From Caldilineaceae bacterium (GTDB lineage Bacteria > Chloroflexota > Anaerolineae > Caldilineales > Caldilineaceae), in NCBI GenBank assembly GCA_020634815.1, contig JACKBA010000010.1, positions 62,001-126,000 on the forward strand: DNA of 64,000 nt. Reading direction: 5' to 3'. The notes under the pieces are model-generated. The model worked only from the letters and a program-made list of their open reading frames with translations, was not told the origin of the DNA and made no database searches. Positions 8,018-18,807 of this stretch are shown piece by piece (the first letter of the stretch is position 1; every line of letters begins with the position of its first letter). The position numbers and the translations under genes were made by a program.

Positions 8018-9739
8018 ATGACACAACCAGGTTCCGGACCGGTCGACGCACGGGGTACGGCCGGGGAAGGGCAGAGCACCGGCGCACGTTCGGCCGGGTC
8101 GCGGCCGTGCCCGGGCTGCGGCACGCCGGTCAACGTCAACGCGTCGGTCTGCCCGACATGCGGCGAGTCCCTGCCGTCGCGCAATAAGAAAATCCGCTGC
8201 CGCCAATGTCACGGCACGGCGTCGGCCAATCTCGTCATCTGCCCGCACTGCGGCCGCGAGCTACAGCCGGCCGCGCCGCGCCTGCTGACCTGGGGCGTGC
8301 CGGCGCTGCTCGTGCTGCTCTTCGGGGCCATCTTCCTGGCGCGGCTGGGAGGCGCCAACCCGATCACATGGACACAGGCCCGCGTCGAGCGCGCCGTTGC
8401 GTTCGTGGGCAGCCTGGGCGATCGCCTGCAGCCGGAGATCACCGTCGAGACGATCCCGGTCGAAGAGGATATCGAAGACCAGTTGGCGAGCGCACCGGCG
8501 CCGGCCCTGGCCGTCAATGATGCGGGACAGGCGCAGCCGCCGGCTGATGCCGCGCAGCCCACAGCCGCGCCGGAGGAAGCCGCCGCCGTGCCGCCCACCG
8601 AAACGGCGACGGCCACAACGGAGCCTACCGCCACCACTGCGCCCACCGCGACCGAGGCGCCCACCGCCACTGCTGCGCCCGAACTGCCCACGGCAACGGC
8701 CACAGCCACCAGCGTGCCGCCCACCGCCACATCGCTGCCGGCCACGGCCACGACGACGGTCACGCTGTCGGTGCGCGCCACGGCATCGCCTACGGCCACT
8801 GCGCGCGGCACTGTATTGGCCGCCGCCGCGTCGGCGACGGTCACCGCCACGGGCATCACGTCGCAGAGTATCGCCGCGGCGCTGCTCGTCCTGCCCACGC
8901 CGACGCCCACGGTAGCCGTCCCGACGCCCACGCCACAGCTTTACACCGTGCGCGTCGGCGATACGCTCTTCGAGCTGGCGCTGGCCAATGACATTTCACT
9001 CGATCTGCTGCTGGCCGCCAACGGGCTGACCGCCGACGACGTCTACACCATCCAGCCCGGCGACACGCTCATCATCCCCGACCCGAATGCCACGCCGCCT
9101 GCCACGGCCACGCCCGTGCCGACGGCCACATCGACGCCCGTCGCAGGTAGCACCTACACCGTGCAAGCCGGCGACACGCTCATGGCCATCGCGCTGCGCA
9201 ACCGCGTCACGACACAGGCGCTGCTCGACGCCAACGGGCTGACGCTGGCCGAGGCGCGCACGCTGCGTCCGGGCCAGGAGCTGATCATCCCCGGCAGCAG
9301 CCAGCCCACGGCGACGCCGGCGGCCACGGCAACGACTGCGGCAGCCGCCCCGCCATCCAGCGGCGCCGCTGCCGGCATCCGGCTCGACACGCCGTCGCTA
9401 CGCACGCCGGAGAACAACACCGTGGTGAGTTGCAACAGGACCGAAGCTCTGGCATGGAACGCCGTACCCTTTATCCAGGCGAGCGATCTCTATCTCGTCC
9501 ACCTGGGCTATGTCAACGGCGCGCCCGCCGGCGGCAACGAGGAGGTCGTGTGGGTGCTGGAGCAGCAACGCCCCTCCGCCGCGACCTCCTGGGAACTGGA
9601 CGAGAGCCTGTGCGGCCTGGCGCCCTTCGAGTTCGGCAGGCAGTGGCGCTGGTATGTGGAAGTTGTCGAACGGGCGGCAGATGGTAAACTGAATCCGGTA
9701 AGTGAGCCGAGTTCCGTGTGGGGATTCTCCTGGCAGTAG
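8018..9739 (+). CDS. Membrane protein with cytoplasmic double zinc ribbon and extracytoplasmic LysM domains
   Basis: The 573-residue protein begins with a double zinc ribbon (CPGC...CPTC at about residues 31-50 and CRQC...CPHC at about 66-82). One membrane segment follows (WGVPALLVLLFGAIFLARL). Next is a long Thr/Pro/Ala-rich linker, then two LysM domains (LYTVRVGDTLFELA and TYTVQAGDTLMAIA, each ending LIIP), a second PT-rich linker and a C-terminal domain of about 120 residues without a family I recognise. LysM binds peptidoglycan or other GlcNAc polymers, so the protein probably ties an intracellular zinc-ribbon module to the wall. It is followed by a HEAT-repeat protein; its own role is unknown. 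Confidence 0.8.
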   Translation: MTQPGSGPVDARGTAGEGQSTGARSAGSRPCPGCGTPVNVNASVCPTCGESLPSRNKKIRCRQCHGTASANLVICPHCGRELQPAAPRLLTWGVPALLVLLFGAIFLARLGGANPITWTQARVERAVAFVGSLGDRLQPEITVETIPVEEDIEDQLASAPAPALAVNDAGQAQPPADAAQPTAAPEEAAAVPPTETATATTEPTATTAPTATEAPTATAAPELPTATATATSVPPTATSLPATATTTVTLSVRATASPTATARGTVLAAAASATVTATGITSQSIAAALLVLPTPTPTVAVPTPTPQLYTVRVGDTLFELALANDISLDLLLAANGLTADDVYTIQPGDTLIIPDPNATPPATATPVPTATSTPVAGSTYTVQAGDTLMAIALRNRVTTQALLDANGLTLAEARTLRPGQELIIPGSSQPTATPAATATTAAAAPPSSGAAAGIRLDTPSLRTPENNTVVSCNRTEALAWNAVPFIQASDLYLVHLGYVNGAPAGGNEEVVWVLEQQRPSAATSWELDESLCGLAPFEFGRQWRWYVEVVERAADGKLNPVSEPSSVWGFSWQ

Positions 9740-9811
9740 CGGGACTGGGCATTGTAGAGCCGCCGTCCGGTGCGTATGCGCTGCGACGCGGTGTTCCTGG
9801 CGAGTAGAATT

Positions 9812-11065
9812 ATGGCAGACCAACCGTTTCCAGCCGATTTTGATGACGACTTCGAGGACGACTTCGAGGATGATCTTGAAGACGATTTCGAAGACGACGA
9901 TGCCTGGCAATCTGACTTTCCCGAAGAGGACGACGACTCAGACGAAGACGGCGCCGTCTTCCATCGCAACGGCTATGCCCGGCACCAGATCGACGAGCTT
10001 CTGAGCGAAGGGGAAGCAGACGGCGCCGGCGATCCGCAGCCCACGTGGACGCTGGAGGAATTGCTCGATCGCCTGGCTGTCGATCCCGAGAATGTGCCCT
10101 TTGCCGAGTATTTTCTCTTCTCCGATCTGACGCGTACGCAGGCAGCGTACGTGCGTAGCAAGTGGCACGCGCTCGATGTCGCCACGCGTCGCAAGGTGTT
10201 GGCCGTGCTGACCGGCGCACTCGACGAGTTCGTTTCGCTGGATATCAGCGCGCTGCTGCTGGCCGTGCTCGACGACGCCGACAGCGAGATCCGCACCGTG
10301 GCCGTCTACACGTTGGGCGACGGTGATGCCGCGTCAGAATTGCTCGGCCCGCTGATCGCACTCGTGGAGAACGATCCTTCCGAGGAGGTGCGCGCCGCGG
10401 CGGCCAGTGGGCTGGGCGCCTTTGTCCTGGCCGGTGAGCTGGATGAGATGGACTCGGCGCTGGCCATGCGGGCGGAAGAGGTACTCATGGGGCTGCTCAC
10501 CAACCCGGTGGAGCCGGTCGCCGTGCAGTGCCGTGCACTGGAGAGCATCGCCTACTCCGGCGAGACGGCCGTGCGCCAATTCATCGAGGACGCCTATTAC
10601 TCGCCGCTCGAAGAGATGCGCCTGAGCGCGCTGGTGGCCATGGGGCGCAGCGCCGACATCCGCTGGCGCCGGCTGGCACGCGCTGAGCTGGGCAGCCCGT
10701 CGCCGGCCATGCGTGCGGAGGCAGCCACGGCCTGTGGTGAGTTGGAGGCCAAGGCCGCCCTGCCCGATCTGCTGGAGTTGCTCGACGACGAAGAGCAGAT
10801 CGTGCGACTCTCCGTCATCTTTGCGCTGGGCCGCCTCGGCGGGCAGCGGGCGCGCGCTGCGCTGGAAGAGATCGCCGCCGGCGAGGATGTCTACGAGGCG
10901 CAGGCCGCCGAGATGGCGCTGGAGGAAATGATGTTCTACACGGGCGCCGATGCGACGGCCATCCCGCTCTTCGACGATGCAGACGACGAAGAGATGCTCG
11001 AAGATGTCGACCCGTGGGACGAGTGGCCGGATGACGATGACGACGATTTAGGCGAATATGAATAA
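9812..11065 (+). CDS. HEAT-repeat protein with acidic amino-terminal repeat
   Basis: The product (417 residues) starts with a strikingly acidic segment in which DDFEDD units repeat, followed by about 80 residues of linker and then HEAT/PBS-lyase-like helical repeats (for example SEIRTVAVYTLGDGDAASELL, EEVRAAAASGLGAFVLAG, MRAEAATACGELEAKAALPDL). The C-terminal end is again acidic. HEAT arrays mediate protein binding; no enzyme motif is seen. The ATG at 9812 is preferred, but no good ribosome-binding site precedes it. The small gene at 11088 follows after 22 bases, so the two are probably cotranscribed. Confidence 0.75.
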   Translation: MADQPFPADFDDDFEDDFEDDLEDDFEDDDAWQSDFPEEDDDSDEDGAVFHRNGYARHQIDELLSEGEADGAGDPQPTWTLEELLDRLAVDPENVPFAEYFLFSDLTRTQAAYVRSKWHALDVATRRKVLAVLTGALDEFVSLDISALLLAVLDDADSEIRTVAVYTLGDGDAASELLGPLIALVENDPSEEVRAAAASGLGAFVLAGELDEMDSALAMRAEEVLMGLLTNPVEPVAVQCRALESIAYSGETAVRQFIEDAYYSPLEEMRLSALVAMGRSADIRWRRLARAELGSPSPAMRAEAATACGELEAKAALPDLLELLDDEEQIVRLSVIFALGRLGGQRARAALEEIAAGEDVYEAQAAEMALEEMMFYTGADATAIPLFDDADDEEMLEDVDPWDEWPDDDDDDLGEYE

Positions 11066-11087
11066 CGGTTACGAATAACGGTGCAGC

Positions 11088-11444
11088 GTGAACCTGAAGC
11101 TCAAGCGCCTGGTGCGCACGACCTCCTCGGAAGAATACGCGCTCTTTGACCTGGACCAGGTGACGGCCGAGAACGTGCCGATGACCATCGGCAAGCTCGA
11201 CCTTCACTACACGGGCGAAGGTGTGTACGGCACGATCCTGCTGTGGGATGAGGCGTCGCGCCGGCTGACTGCGGCCCAGCGCCGCGGCTTCATCCGCGCG
11301 CTGCTCGCCGAGCTTGCCCAGCCCATGGGCGTGCCCAACGAGTACGTCGTCGAGTTCTTTGCGCCGACACTGGAACATTACGAGGTCTTTCACAATGTCG
11401 GCGACGAGGACGGCGCGCCCGACGACGACACCCCGGACCAGTAG
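11088..11444 (+). CDS. Conserved-looking hypothetical protein, 118 residues
   Basis: A compact soluble alpha/beta-looking protein with an acidic tail (GDEDGAPDDDTPDQ). I do not recognise the family. The start is a GTG at 11088. It sits 22 bases after the HEAT-repeat gene and shares the acidic-tail character, which suggests the two act together, but this is inference only. Confidence 0.6.
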   Translation: MNLKLKRLVRTTSSEEYALFDLDQVTAENVPMTIGKLDLHYTGEGVYGTILLWDEASRRLTAAQRRGFIRALLAELAQPMGVPNEYVVEFFAPTLEHYEVFHNVGDEDGAPDDDTPDQ

Positions 11445-11525
11445 CTGCATACCGCCACGTGACGGCCGCCCGTCTGTACCTGCGCACGAGCGCCATCACG
11501 CACATCAAGCAATTCGAGTTTGTGC

Positions 11526-12437
11526 ATGGCTATTCTCGCCAACCTGGTGCAGGTCTTTGCCAGCACCGTTCTGCCGGTCTTTCTCGTGGCCGGCGCCGGT
11601 TACATCCTGGCCCGCAGTATCCACCTCGACGGCCGCACGTTGGGCCGAGTCATCTTCTTTCTGGCCTCGCCCTCGCTGGTCTTTCGCAGCCTCTACACCC
11701 TGGAGATCAGCACGGCGGTATTGCAGCAGGAACTGATCATCGCGTTTTCGATCTTTGCGATCACGGCCGTTGCCGGCTGGCTGGCCGCGGCGGGTCAAAG
11801 CCCGCAGCGCCGCGCCGCGTTGACCCTGACCAGTTCCATCAGCAACAACGGCAATATGGGGCTGCCGATCACGCTCTTTGCCCTGGGCGAGGGCGCGCTG
11901 GGGCTGGCGACCGTCTATTACGCCGTCAGCGCGTTCATGACCAATACGTTCGGCGTCTTTGTCGCTTCCTCCGGGTCGGCGCCGCCGATCAAGGCGCTTC
12001 AGCAGAGTCTGCGCGCGCCCGTGCTCTATGCTGCGCTCTTCGGCCTGCTGCTCAACCGCTTCGCCGTGCCCGTGCCCGACAGCGTTTTCCGCGCTGTCGA
12101 TCTCATGGCTGACGCCGCCATCCCGTGCATGCTGGTGCTGCTCGGCATCCAGCTCAGCGTGACGCCAATCAACCGTGACCAGTTGGTCGTGTGGCGCAGC
12201 ATGGCGATCCGGCTGGTGCTCTCGCCGCTGCTTGCGCTGCTGCTCTGCCTGCTCCTGGGCGTCACCGGTCTGGAGCGCCAGGTCTTCATCTTGCAGGCCG
12301 CCATGCCGACGGCGGTGGTGACGACGGTGCTGGCCACGGAGTTTGCCGCCGCCCCGCGCCTCGTCGCCGCGGCCGTCCTCCTGAGCACGCTGGCCAGCAT
12401 GGCGACGATCTCGATCGTGCTGGTACTGCTGGTCTAG
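11526..12437 (+). CDS. AEC (auxin efflux carrier) family transporter
   Basis: The 303-residue hydrophobic protein has about ten predicted membrane segments in two halves. It has the family features PVFLVAGAGYILARS near the start, an ISNNGNMGLPITLFALGEGAL segment in the crossover region with the conserved Asn-Gly-Pro, and a mirrored C-terminal half (QAAMPTAVVTTVLATEF). Bacterial members export small organic acids such as malate or citrate; the substrate here is not known. An alternative TTG start lies two codons upstream. There is no obvious functional link to its neighbours. Confidence 0.88.
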   Translation: MAILANLVQVFASTVLPVFLVAGAGYILARSIHLDGRTLGRVIFFLASPSLVFRSLYTLEISTAVLQQELIIAFSIFAITAVAGWLAAAGQSPQRRAALTLTSSISNNGNMGLPITLFALGEGALGLATVYYAVSAFMTNTFGVFVASSGSAPPIKALQQSLRAPVLYAALFGLLLNRFAVPVPDSVFRAVDLMADAAIPCMLVLLGIQLSVTPINRDQLVVWRSMAIRLVLSPLLALLLCLLLGVTGLERQVFILQAAMPTAVVTTVLATEFAAAPRLVAAAVLLSTLASMATISIVLVLLV

Positions 12438-12460
12438 CGCAGGGCGGCGGCTTTGCGCCT

Positions 12461-12574
12461 ATGCGCCGCGTCGAGTATCTTTATACGATCGACGGGAACG
12501 GTTACAGTTTTCCCGGCGTTGTGAAGTGCGGGCATTGCGGCCGTGTGACGAACGGCTGGGAGTGCCCTGGGTAG
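12461..12574 (+). CDS. 37-residue Cys-rich small protein (single zinc-ribbon-like knuckle)
   Basis: A short frame from ATG 12461 to TAG 12574 encodes a small protein with a KCGHCGRVTNGWECPG tail: a CxxC plus a third Cys in a zinc-ribbon-like setting. It lies between the AEC carrier and the TPR gene (10 bases before the latter). A third or fourth ligand may be missing, so metal binding is uncertain. It could also be chance coding, as no strong ribosome-binding site is seen. Confidence 0.4.
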   Translation: MRRVEYLYTIDGNGYSFPGVVKCGHCGRVTNGWECPG

Positions 12575-12584
12575 GATTGCTATC

Positions 12585-13145
12585 ATGGCCGAAGACAAAC
12601 AGGCAGAAGAATTCAACCGATCGCTTGCAGAGGGCGCCTGGCTGCTGCGTTCCAACGAGCCGGAAGCGGCGCTGGAGAAGCTGCTGCCGCTTTACGAGCA
12701 GGCGCCCACCAATGCCGACGTTGCCATCAACGTGGGCGGCGCCTACGTCATGCTGGCGAAGTGGAACAAGGCCGTGCGCGTGCTGAGCAAGGCAGCGGAG
12801 TTGCATCCCGAAAACGCCATGCTGTGGGTGAATCTGGCTGCTGCCCACCTGGGGCGGTTGGAACTGGCTGGCCCGCAACAGCAGGAGCGGGCGATCCGCG
12901 CCTACGAACGCGCGCTGGCGGTCAACCCGGCTGCGCCCAACGTCCACTACAGCCTCGGCCTCATCTACAAGGAGCGGGGCGAACTGGAACGCGCGATCGA
13001 GTACTTCGATCAGGCGCAGCGCGTCGATCCGACGGATCGCGACGCGCAACGCTGGATCGCGCGCCTGACCGCAATCTTGCTGGCCGCGCAGGAAGCAGCG
13101 GCCGGCGGTGACAGCGATGGCGCGGAGGACGGCGCAGCCGCATGA
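12585..13145 (+). CDS. TPR-repeat protein
   Basis: The 186-residue protein consists of about four tetratricopeptide repeats (EAALEKLLPLYEQAPTNADV; AVRVLSKAAELHPENA; AIRAYERALAVNPAAP; AIEYFDQAQRVDPTDRDAQ) with a short Ala/Asp-rich tail and no signal peptide, so it is a cytoplasmic scaffold. Its stop overlaps the ATG of the next gene (ATGA at 13142-13145), which implies translational coupling to the membrane protein that follows. Confidence 0.85.
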   Translation: MAEDKQAEEFNRSLAEGAWLLRSNEPEAALEKLLPLYEQAPTNADVAINVGGAYVMLAKWNKAVRVLSKAAELHPENAMLWVNLAAAHLGRLELAGPQQQERAIRAYERALAVNPAAPNVHYSLGLIYKERGELERAIEYFDQAQRVDPTDRDAQRWIARLTAILLAAQEAAAGGDSDGAEDGAAA

Positions 13146-14428
13146 GCACCGATGTGACGCAGGCTGCGGCCAAAGAGGCGGCCTGGCCCGCCCAGAGGCG
13201 GCGCCGCACGCAGGAGAATCCGGAACGGCTGGCATGGACCGTGCTCATCGCCAGCTTTACCGTCTTCATGGCGCTGCTCATCGTCGTGCCCCTGTCGATT
13301 CGCTATGGCATCGAGGTGGCGACGGTCAAGCAGACGGCCGTGCTCGACCCTGCGCAGGGCACGACGCTTCTCTACCCGCCCGGCTCGGTGGAGCCCATCG
13401 CCATTACCGAACTGCGCGACGACATCACCGAGGGCAGCACCGTAGAAGCCGGCGACGGCCCGACGCAGGCAACGGTGCGCATCATCAACGAGCCGGATGG
13501 CGACCAGGCGCTGGGCAGCGTGCAGATCTTCTCCGGCACGCGCCTGCGCATCGACCGCATGCGCAGCCCCATGTTCGATCTGAGCGGAAGTCCCTACCAG
13601 GCCGTGCTGGCGCTGGACCAGGGACAGGCGCGCGTCTTCACCAACAGCGGCGAGCAGCGCCCGCTGGCCGTACGCATCGTGACCCCCCACGGCGATCTCG
13701 ACCTGGATGCCGGCAGCTACCAGATTGCCGTGACCGAGGAGCAGACCGACATCACCGTGAGCGCAGGCGAGGCAACGCTGACAAAGGACGACGGCACGCC
13801 GCTCGTGGTGGAGACGGGCCGGCGCGCCTGGCTCACCGGCGATGCGCTGGCCGGCGAAGCGCTGCCGGCTGCGCAGAATCTGCTGCGCAACGGCAACTTC
13901 ACCGAGTCCATGAAGGATACGTGGGACAGCTATGTGGTCGCTGAGAATGTGACGCCCGGCAAGGTGAGCATCATGGAGCGCGATGGACGCCGCGTCGCCT
14001 ACTTCGTGCGCCAGGGCGAAGACAACGTGCCGACGGAGGTAGGCATCCGCCAGGTGATCGGCAAGGATGTCAACGTCTACGACAAGCTCTATCTGCAACT
14101 GGACATCAAGCTGCTCTTCCAAAGCCTGTCCGGCGCCGGCTATCTTTCTTCCGAATACCCGTTGCGCGTCGAGTTGACCTATACCGACGTGTACGGCAAG
14201 CAGCTTACCTGGGGCCACGGTTTCTACTACCGTGACCCCGAGAACGAGAACTGGAAGATCGTCAACGGCGAGAAGGTCCCTCCCTTCAACTGGTACACGT
14301 ACCGTTCGCCCGACCTGATGGAGTTGCTCAAGGAGACGCGGCCGGCCCACATCGACTCCATCCGCATCTACGCCAGCGGCTGGAACTATCAGAGCATGGT
14401 CAGCGAAGCCTTTCTCGTTGCGGAATAA
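13142..14428 (+). CDS. Single-pass membrane protein with FecR-like ectodomain
   Basis: The 428-residue protein has a basic cytoplasmic start (about 30 residues), one membrane helix (WTVLIASFTVFMALLIVV) and a large beta-rich exterior part. Residues about 60-240 resemble a FecR-type domain (IVTPHGDLDLDAGSYQIAV, then a VSAGEATLT strand). The last 170 residues look like a carbohydrate-binding-type jelly roll (NLLRNGNFTESMKDTWDSY). It overlaps the TPR gene by four bases and is 12 bases ahead of a GT39-type glycosyltransferase, which suggests a surface-glycan or envelope complex. FecR assignment is tentative; no sigma factor is nearby. Confidence 0.65.
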   Translation: MSTDVTQAAAKEAAWPAQRRRRTQENPERLAWTVLIASFTVFMALLIVVPLSIRYGIEVATVKQTAVLDPAQGTTLLYPPGSVEPIAITELRDDITEGSTVEAGDGPTQATVRIINEPDGDQALGSVQIFSGTRLRIDRMRSPMFDLSGSPYQAVLALDQGQARVFTNSGEQRPLAVRIVTPHGDLDLDAGSYQIAVTEEQTDITVSAGEATLTKDDGTPLVVETGRRAWLTGDALAGEALPAAQNLLRNGNFTESMKDTWDSYVVAENVTPGKVSIMERDGRRVAYFVRQGEDNVPTEVGIRQVIGKDVNVYDKLYLQLDIKLLFQSLSGAGYLSSEYPLRVELTYTDVYGKQLTWGHGFYYRDPENENWKIVNGEKVPPFNWYTYRSPDLMELLKETRPAHIDSIRIYASGWNYQSMVSEAFLVAE

Positions 14429-14440
14429 CCGGACCATCGC

Positions 14441-16144
<1,704 letters not shown>

Positions 16145-16190
16145 ACTCACGGAAATGGTGGAAAAGCGCAGGGTATATTGACGCCAGGTG

Positions 16191-16199
16191 TGGTAGAAT
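16191..16199 (+). promoter_or_regulatory. Extended -10 promoter element upstream of the prenyltransferase gene
   Basis: TGGTAGAAT forms an extended -10 element (TGn plus TAGAAT). No convincing -35 box lies at the right distance. The same nine-base motif occurs before the epimerase gene at 32626. Confidence 0.4.
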
Positions 16200-16320
16200 G
16201 TTACCATGTAGCCGCCGTAAGGCTTGTTATGTTGCGCGCAACGCCGCAAGCCGCGGCACAGGAAGGGCCACTCTCTCGCCGTGCAGATCTGTCCGGCGTC
16301 TTTGGGGCCACCGGTGAATT

Positions 16321-17322
16321 ATGACGAATCAAGCGACCAACACAGAGAGTACCCCGTCCGTCCTGCGCCGGCTGCGCCGTGAAAGCGGGCGCCGTCTGGA
16401 GAATACGCTACTCGGCGCGATGATCCGCGTGCTGCGCCCCGACGTTGCCCTGGCACTGACGCTGCCGGCAGTGATCGGAACGGCTGTGGGCGCATGGACG
16501 CTGGGCGCGGTCAATTGGATCACGCTGGCCTTTGCGCTGCTGGCCATCTTTGTGTCGGCCCTGGGCTTCCAGTCGCTGACCGCCTATCAGGACTACGAAC
16601 AGAGCCGGCGCCCCGACGCCAAGCCGTCCACCGATCTGCCGGGTTCGCCCTTTGCCCTGCAACAACAAGGCGAGTTACAACCGTCGCTCCTGCTCAACGT
16701 CGGCGCGCTGCTCTTTGCGGCGGCTACGCTTTGCGCATTTTGGCTGGCGCTGCTGACCGGCTGGCCGGTGCTCTTCTTTGGCGCCGTCAGTTTTCTGATC
16801 ATGATCGGCGCGGTGCTGCCGCCCGTGCACTTTGCCTACCGCGGCTATGGCCTGGGCGAGGCCGGCATCTTTGTGGCGTTTGGCCCGCTGGCCCTGCTCA
16901 CCGGCTACTATGCACAGACATCGCAGGTGAGCTGGCTGCCGGTCATGGCGGGGATGCCGATTGCCCTGCTCGCCACGCTGGTCGTCATGAGCCAGAATCT
17001 CGCCACGGCACGACGCGATTGGCTCATCGGCAAGCGGACCCTGCCGGTCATGCTCGGCACGGCCCGTGCGCTCGATCTGAACGCGGCGCTCACCTTCACC
17101 GCCTATGCGGGCATCCTGGCCGTGACGATCCTCACCCGCATGCCGCTGTGGTATCTGGCCGGGCTTGCCACGCTGCCGCTGGCCATGGGCACCTATGCCG
17201 ACATCCCACGTGCCGAAGTGACGCCGGAGCGTGGCTACGCCCTGCGCACGGCTATGGTCAAGGCCGCCTTCTGGACCACTGTGCTGTGCGTGGCGGCTCT
17301 CTTCATCAGCCGGCCGGGGTGA
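16321..17322 (+). CDS. UbiA-family prenyltransferase (MenA-like), divergent motifs
   Basis: The 333-residue protein has eight or nine membrane helices and the UbiA layout. The first aspartate-rich site is degenerate (QDYEQSRRPDAKPS instead of NDxxDxxxD). The second reads ARRDWLIGKRTLPVMLG, close to the DRxxGKRTLxVxLG of MenA-type enzymes but lacking the first Asp. UbiA enzymes attach a polyprenyl chain to an aromatic or other acceptor in the membrane, using Mg2+ bound by both sites. The altered motifs leave activity or substrate open. A small membrane-protein gene follows after 20 bases. Confidence 0.7.
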   Translation: MTNQATNTESTPSVLRRLRRESGRRLENTLLGAMIRVLRPDVALALTLPAVIGTAVGAWTLGAVNWITLAFALLAIFVSALGFQSLTAYQDYEQSRRPDAKPSTDLPGSPFALQQQGELQPSLLLNVGALLFAAATLCAFWLALLTGWPVLFFGAVSFLIMIGAVLPPVHFAYRGYGLGEAGIFVAFGPLALLTGYYAQTSQVSWLPVMAGMPIALLATLVVMSQNLATARRDWLIGKRTLPVMLGTARALDLNAALTFTAYAGILAVTILTRMPLWYLAGLATLPLAMGTYADIPRAEVTPERGYALRTAMVKAAFWTTVLCVAALFISRPG

Positions 17323-17342
17323 ACCTTCTAGCGAGGACGTTC

Positions 17343-17909
17343 ATGCGTCCCAAGCCGCCGGCCGCCCCACTCTCGCTTGACCGCAAAGCCTTCTACGACC
17401 TGGCTGCTTCACTCCCCGCCTACGCAGCGGACCTTGCCAATCACGACCAACATCGTGTCAATCTGAAAGAGTGCCACCGCTTCAACGCCTGGCTGGCGCA
17501 CGTTCGCCGCTATGACCGCATCGCACCGAAGGTGACGACATTGCGTGCGGCGCGTCCGGTGGCACGCTGGCAGATCGTCACGCTCATGGTGGTGACCTGG
17601 GTGCTCATGGCGTTGCTGCTGCCCGGCCGCGTCAGCCAGCAGATGTATACCATCGTCATCGGGAGTTGGCTCCTCACCATCGTGGCGGCTTTCTTCATCC
17701 CGGAGTCGGTCTACGGGACGACGACCGAATTGATCGAGGGGAAGGTGCTGCGCGTCGTCGACGTGTTGCTGGAGATCCTCAACAGCGGCGCCATGGATTT
17801 CTCCGAGGCTGCCTTCTTCCGAACGCGCGAAAATCTGCTCCAGGCGCGCGCAGAATTGCGCCTGCAAATCGACCTCGCCCACCGCCCGCCCAACGGCCCC
17901 ATTCTCTAG
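17343..17909 (+). CDS. Small membrane protein, two transmembrane helices, unknown function
   Basis: ATG at 17343 follows a GAGGA ribosome-binding site and gives 188 residues. It has an N-terminal soluble part of about 75 residues, two hydrophobic segments (IVTLMVVTWVLMALLL and IVIGSWLLTIVAAFFI) and a C-terminal soluble tail with Glu/Arg-rich helices. I do not recognise the family. It lies 20 bases after the prenyltransferase gene and is probably cotranscribed. The same frame is open far upstream antiphase to the prenyltransferase, but that part is not coding. Confidence 0.65.
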   Translation: MRPKPPAAPLSLDRKAFYDLAASLPAYAADLANHDQHRVNLKECHRFNAWLAHVRRYDRIAPKVTTLRAARPVARWQIVTLMVVTWVLMALLLPGRVSQQMYTIVIGSWLLTIVAAFFIPESVYGTTTELIEGKVLRVVDVLLEILNSGAMDFSEAAFFRTRENLLQARAELRLQIDLAHRPPNGPIL

Positions 17910-17946
17910 ACGCCTGTACCGGCAGCCTGGACATCGACCTTGACGA

Positions 17947-18807
17947 TTACCCCATGGAGAGAAGGATGATGCCGGCGACCATGATCGTGGCGGCGAGCAT
18001 ACGGCCGCGCATGTTGCCTTCCTTGAGCAGCCAGGTGCCGAGCAGCGCGCCAAAGAGGATGCTCAGTTCGCGCGCCGGGGCGATATAGCTCACCGGCGCG
18101 GTGATCATGGCGGTCAGCACGAGGATATAGGCCAGCGAACTCAGCACCGAGATGCCGATCGCTTCCCAGCGATGGACGCGCCACTCGTACCGCACCTCTT
18201 CCGTGCGCGTGCGGATCGCGGGCAAGAGCAGCAGCGTGCGGCCGAAGCTGGAGCCGTAGTCGAGCAGCAGCGGTGCAACCAGCACGGCGCTGACCGCGTA
18301 CTTGTCCCACAGCGTGTACGTCGCGATGAGCAGACCCGTCATCAACCCGTAGCTCACTCCGGAGACGGCGGTGCGGCGGCGCAGCATCTCCGGCCCGCCG
18401 GCAATGGCGAAGACGCCGGCAATGATGAGGAGCGCGCCGACCACCGCCAGCCAGGTGGGCCGCTCGCCCAGCAGCAGCACCGCGCCCACCATGGAGAGCA
18501 GCGGCCCCGTCCCGCGCGCCAGCGGGTAGACCACGGAGAGGTCGCCGTGTCGATAGCCGCGCTGGAGCATGAGAAAGTATGCCAGGTGGATGGTGGCGCT
18601 GCCGAGCATGAAGAGCAGGGCGAGCCAGCCCAACGTCGGGCGCCAGACGATGACGTAGACGACGATGATCGGCGCCCAGAGCACCACCGTCAGCAGGGAG
18701 AAGAGCCAGGTGAATGGGATGCCGCCCCGCGCTCGTTTGGCCAGCAGGTTCCACAGCGCGTGCAGTAGGGCGGCGGTCAGGACGAGCAACAGGGCGAATG
18801 CGGTCAA
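17947..18807 (-). CDS. EamA/DMT-family transporter
   Basis: The 286-residue protein has ten predicted membrane helices in two EamA repeats, with the family signatures LHALWNLLAKRA at the start, VYPLARGTGPLL at the end of the first half and LLKEGNMRGRMLAATIMVAGI at the end of the second. DMT proteins export or import small metabolites. The start codon is TTG at 18807; no strong ribosome-binding site is seen. The gene faces the prenyltransferase unit tail to tail. Confidence 0.85.
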   Translation of the reverse strand: MTAFALLLVLTAALLHALWNLLAKRARGGIPFTWLFSLLTVVLWAPIIVVYVIVWRPTLGWLALLFMLGSATIHLAYFLMLQRGYRHGDLSVVYPLARGTGPLLSMVGAVLLLGERPTWLAVVGALLIIAGVFAIAGGPEMLRRRTAVSGVSYGLMTGLLIATYTLWDKYAVSAVLVAPLLLDYGSSFGRTLLLLPAIRTRTEEVRYEWRVHRWEAIGISVLSSLAYILVLTAMITAPVSYIAPARELSILFGALLGTWLLKEGNMRGRMLAATIMVAGIILLSMG

